Assembly (NCBI GenBank): GCA_021162505.1 | Contig: JAGGYO010000092.1 | Location: 1 to 7,549, forward strand | Length of the DNA stretch: 7,549 nucleotides | Source of the DNA: a bacterium | GTDB lineage: Bacteria; AUK180 | Reading direction: 5' to 3' | Part shown: one piece after another, positions 6,483 through 7,549 of the stretch | Layout of the letters: each line of letters opens with the position of its first letter | Position numbering within the stretch: the stretch's first letter is position 1 | The notes under the pieces: generated by a model | What the model was told of the DNA's origin: nothing | Seen by the model: only the letters and a program-made list of their open reading frames with translations | Databases searched by the model: none | Position numbers and translations under genes: made by a program

Positions 6483-7422
6483 GAATTATCAAAAACTATG
6501 GGCTTTGATTCTACTGGGTCCTGCATTTTTGGCACTCCTGGTTTTCAAAATAGTTCCAATGTTTTACGCCTTGGTCATGAGTTTTGAACGCTATGAATTG
6601 AAAAATCTGGGATTCATCGGTTTCAAGAACTATATTAGGGTATTTAATGATCCGAGATTTTGGCAGTCCTTGGGAAATACCTTCTGGTATGTTATTATTT
6701 CCGTTCCACTGACCCTTGCATTTTCTCTATTTATTGCAAATCTTCTTAATAATAAGATTAAAGGGCAGGATGTTTTCAGGGTAACATATTTTCTGCCTTA
6801 TATTACATCCTTAGTTGCCGTTGCTGCAATATGGAAAGTATTTTACAATCCGCAAAGCGGAATTTTCAATTTTATACTGGATAAATTACATTTGCACGGT
6901 TTAAAGTGGCTTAACGAATATAAAGGGATATTCCAAATGATGTTTGACCCGAAAGGCAAAGTTTTAAAAGGATTTTTCGGGGGTCCTTCATTAGCATTAT
7001 TTTCAATTATTTTAATGACATCATGGAAGGTCGCGGGATATCAGATAATAATCCTTTTAGCCGGTTTAAAAAATATTTCCAAGGAGCTTTATGAAGCAGC
7101 ATACATTGACGGAGCATCCAAAACCAAACAATTTTTTAATATAACCATGCCATTGTTATCGCCATCTATTTATTTTCTTGTAACCACATCAATAATATTC
7201 TCGTTTCAGGTTTTCGGACCTATATATATCATGACCGGCTATGAAAATGGCGGTTCGCCCGCTGGCACTACTTTAGTGACCGCGTTCTATATTTATAAGA
7301 AAGGTTTTAGGGATATGGAATTGGGTTATTCTGCTGCAATGGCTTTCATTATGTTTTTGGTGATCTTGATCATTACTATTGTACAAAGAAAAATTGCTGA
7401 GAAAAAAGTGGTGTACCAATGA
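6475..7422 (+). CDS. CUT1-type (MalF-like) ABC transporter permease
   Basis: A 315-residue integral membrane protein with about six transmembrane helices, at roughly 8-28, 66-92, 102-124, 172-196, 231-254 and 284-304. The cytoplasmic EAA loop that docks the ATPase is clear at 207-228: EAAYIDGASK followed by F.NITMPLLSP. The N-terminal LLGPAFLALLVFKIVPMFYAL and the GFKNYIRVF.DPRFW.SLGNT phrase are typical of MalF/UgpA-class sugar permeases (CUT1 family). Such proteins pair with a MalG-like partner, an extracytoplasmic binding protein and a MsmX/UgpC-type ATPase, none of which is complete in this window. The start at 6475 overlaps the ade stop by 8 bases (ATGAATAA); starts at 6472 or 6466 would add one or three residues. 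The substrate cannot be read from sequence. The operon context suggests a nucleoside- or pentose-related compound, but a common oligosaccharide is also possible. Confidence 0.92.
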   Translation: MNKNYQKLWALILLGPAFLALLVFKIVPMFYALVMSFERYELKNLGFIGFKNYIRVFNDPRFWQSLGNTFWYVIISVPLTLAFSLFIANLLNNKIKGQDVFRVTYFLPYITSLVAVAAIWKVFYNPQSGIFNFILDKLHLHGLKWLNEYKGIFQMMFDPKGKVLKGFFGGPSLALFSIILMTSWKVAGYQIIILLAGLKNISKELYEAAYIDGASKTKQFFNITMPLLSPSIYFLVTTSIIFSFQVFGPIYIMTGYENGGSPAGTTLVTAFYIYKKGFRDMELGYSAAMAFIMFLVILIITIVQRKIAEKKVVYQ

Positions 7423-7549
7423 AAAGTCCAGGCCAAACATTTGATAAATTTCTATTGTATACGATTTTGATAATGTTTCTTATAATATTTATTTATCCAT
7501 TTTTGTGGATGATCTTTACATCATTGAAATCCGATGCAGAGAGTTTGAA
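7419..7549 (+). CDS. MalG-like ABC transporter permease (N-terminal part, cut by window end)
   Basis: The ATG at 7419 overlaps the previous stop (ATGA), and 43 codons are visible before the window ends. They encode a short polar start, one hydrophobic helix (about residues 12-29) and the phrase PFLWMIFTSLKSDAESL. That phrase is the conserved end of the first helix in MalG-type CUT1 permeases, where P..WM...SLK is common. It should be the heterodimer partner of the preceding permease. GTGG at 7408-7411 is a weak ribosome-binding candidate, so expression probably relies on coupling to the upstream gene. Confidence 0.88.
   Translation, partial: MKSPGQTFDKFLLYTILIMFLIIFIYPFLWMIFTSLKSDAESL

Noticed and set aside
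6014..6535. A 173-codon open frame on the - strand.
   Set aside because: It lies almost wholly antisense to the strongly conserved C-terminal part of adenine deaminase and the start of the permease, with no family resemblance. It is a shadow frame.
1..7549. CRISPR array, tRNA, rRNA, insertion sequence or prophage genes.
   Set aside because: No regularly spaced repeats, cloverleaf-like genes, transposase or integrase motifs, or terminal inverted repeats were seen on either strand.

Overview
The window is AT-rich bacterial DNA from an organism I cannot place. All gene content lies on the + strand. The mix (a radical-SAM methylthiotransferase tail, an orphan HisC-like aminotransferase, a secreted zinc nuclease/phospholipase, phosphopentomutase, adenine deaminase and CUT1-type sugar permeases) fits a fermentative, low-GC, probably anaerobic lineage, but nothing in the sequence fixes the phylum. 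The genes show two kinds of start. Those inside operons have good Shine-Dalgarno sequences and overlap their upstream neighbour by 4 or 8 bases. The two that open transcription units (at 1327 and 3064) have no Shine-Dalgarno and carry a -10-like hexamer six bases before the ATG, which suggests leaderless mRNAs.

Layout: positions 1-201 hold the last 66 codons of a gene that looks like a MiaB/MtaB-type tRNA methylthiotransferase. It overlaps a HisC-like PLP aminotransferase (194-1219) by 8 bases. A short intergenic region follows, with a perfect 28-bp palindrome (1239-1266) and a promoter. It leads into a secreted, C-terminally anchored S1/P1 nuclease / zinc phospholipase C family protein (1327-2316). 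A 747-bp region without a convincing gene (2317-3063) contains short heptamer-like repeats, and a promoter sits at its end.

From 3064 to the window edge runs a very tight operon: phosphopentomutase with an unusual C-terminal extra domain, adenine deaminase, a MalF-type permease and the start of a MalG-type permease. Each junction overlaps by 4 or 8 bases. DeoB converts ribose- or deoxyribose-1-phosphate to the 5-phosphate, and adenine deaminase converts adenine to hypoxanthine. Together they handle the two halves of a phosphorolysed purine nucleoside. The coupled ABC permeases may therefore import a nucleoside or pentose-containing compound, although CUT1 permeases usually move oligosaccharides or glycerol phosphates. 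The upstream secreted nuclease would fit a nucleic-acid scavenging role, but it has its own promoter and the link is inference.

The most unusual items are the roughly 165-residue extension of DeoB, the 28-bp palindrome, the two leaderless-type promoters, and the pairing of purine salvage enzymes with CUT1 permeases.
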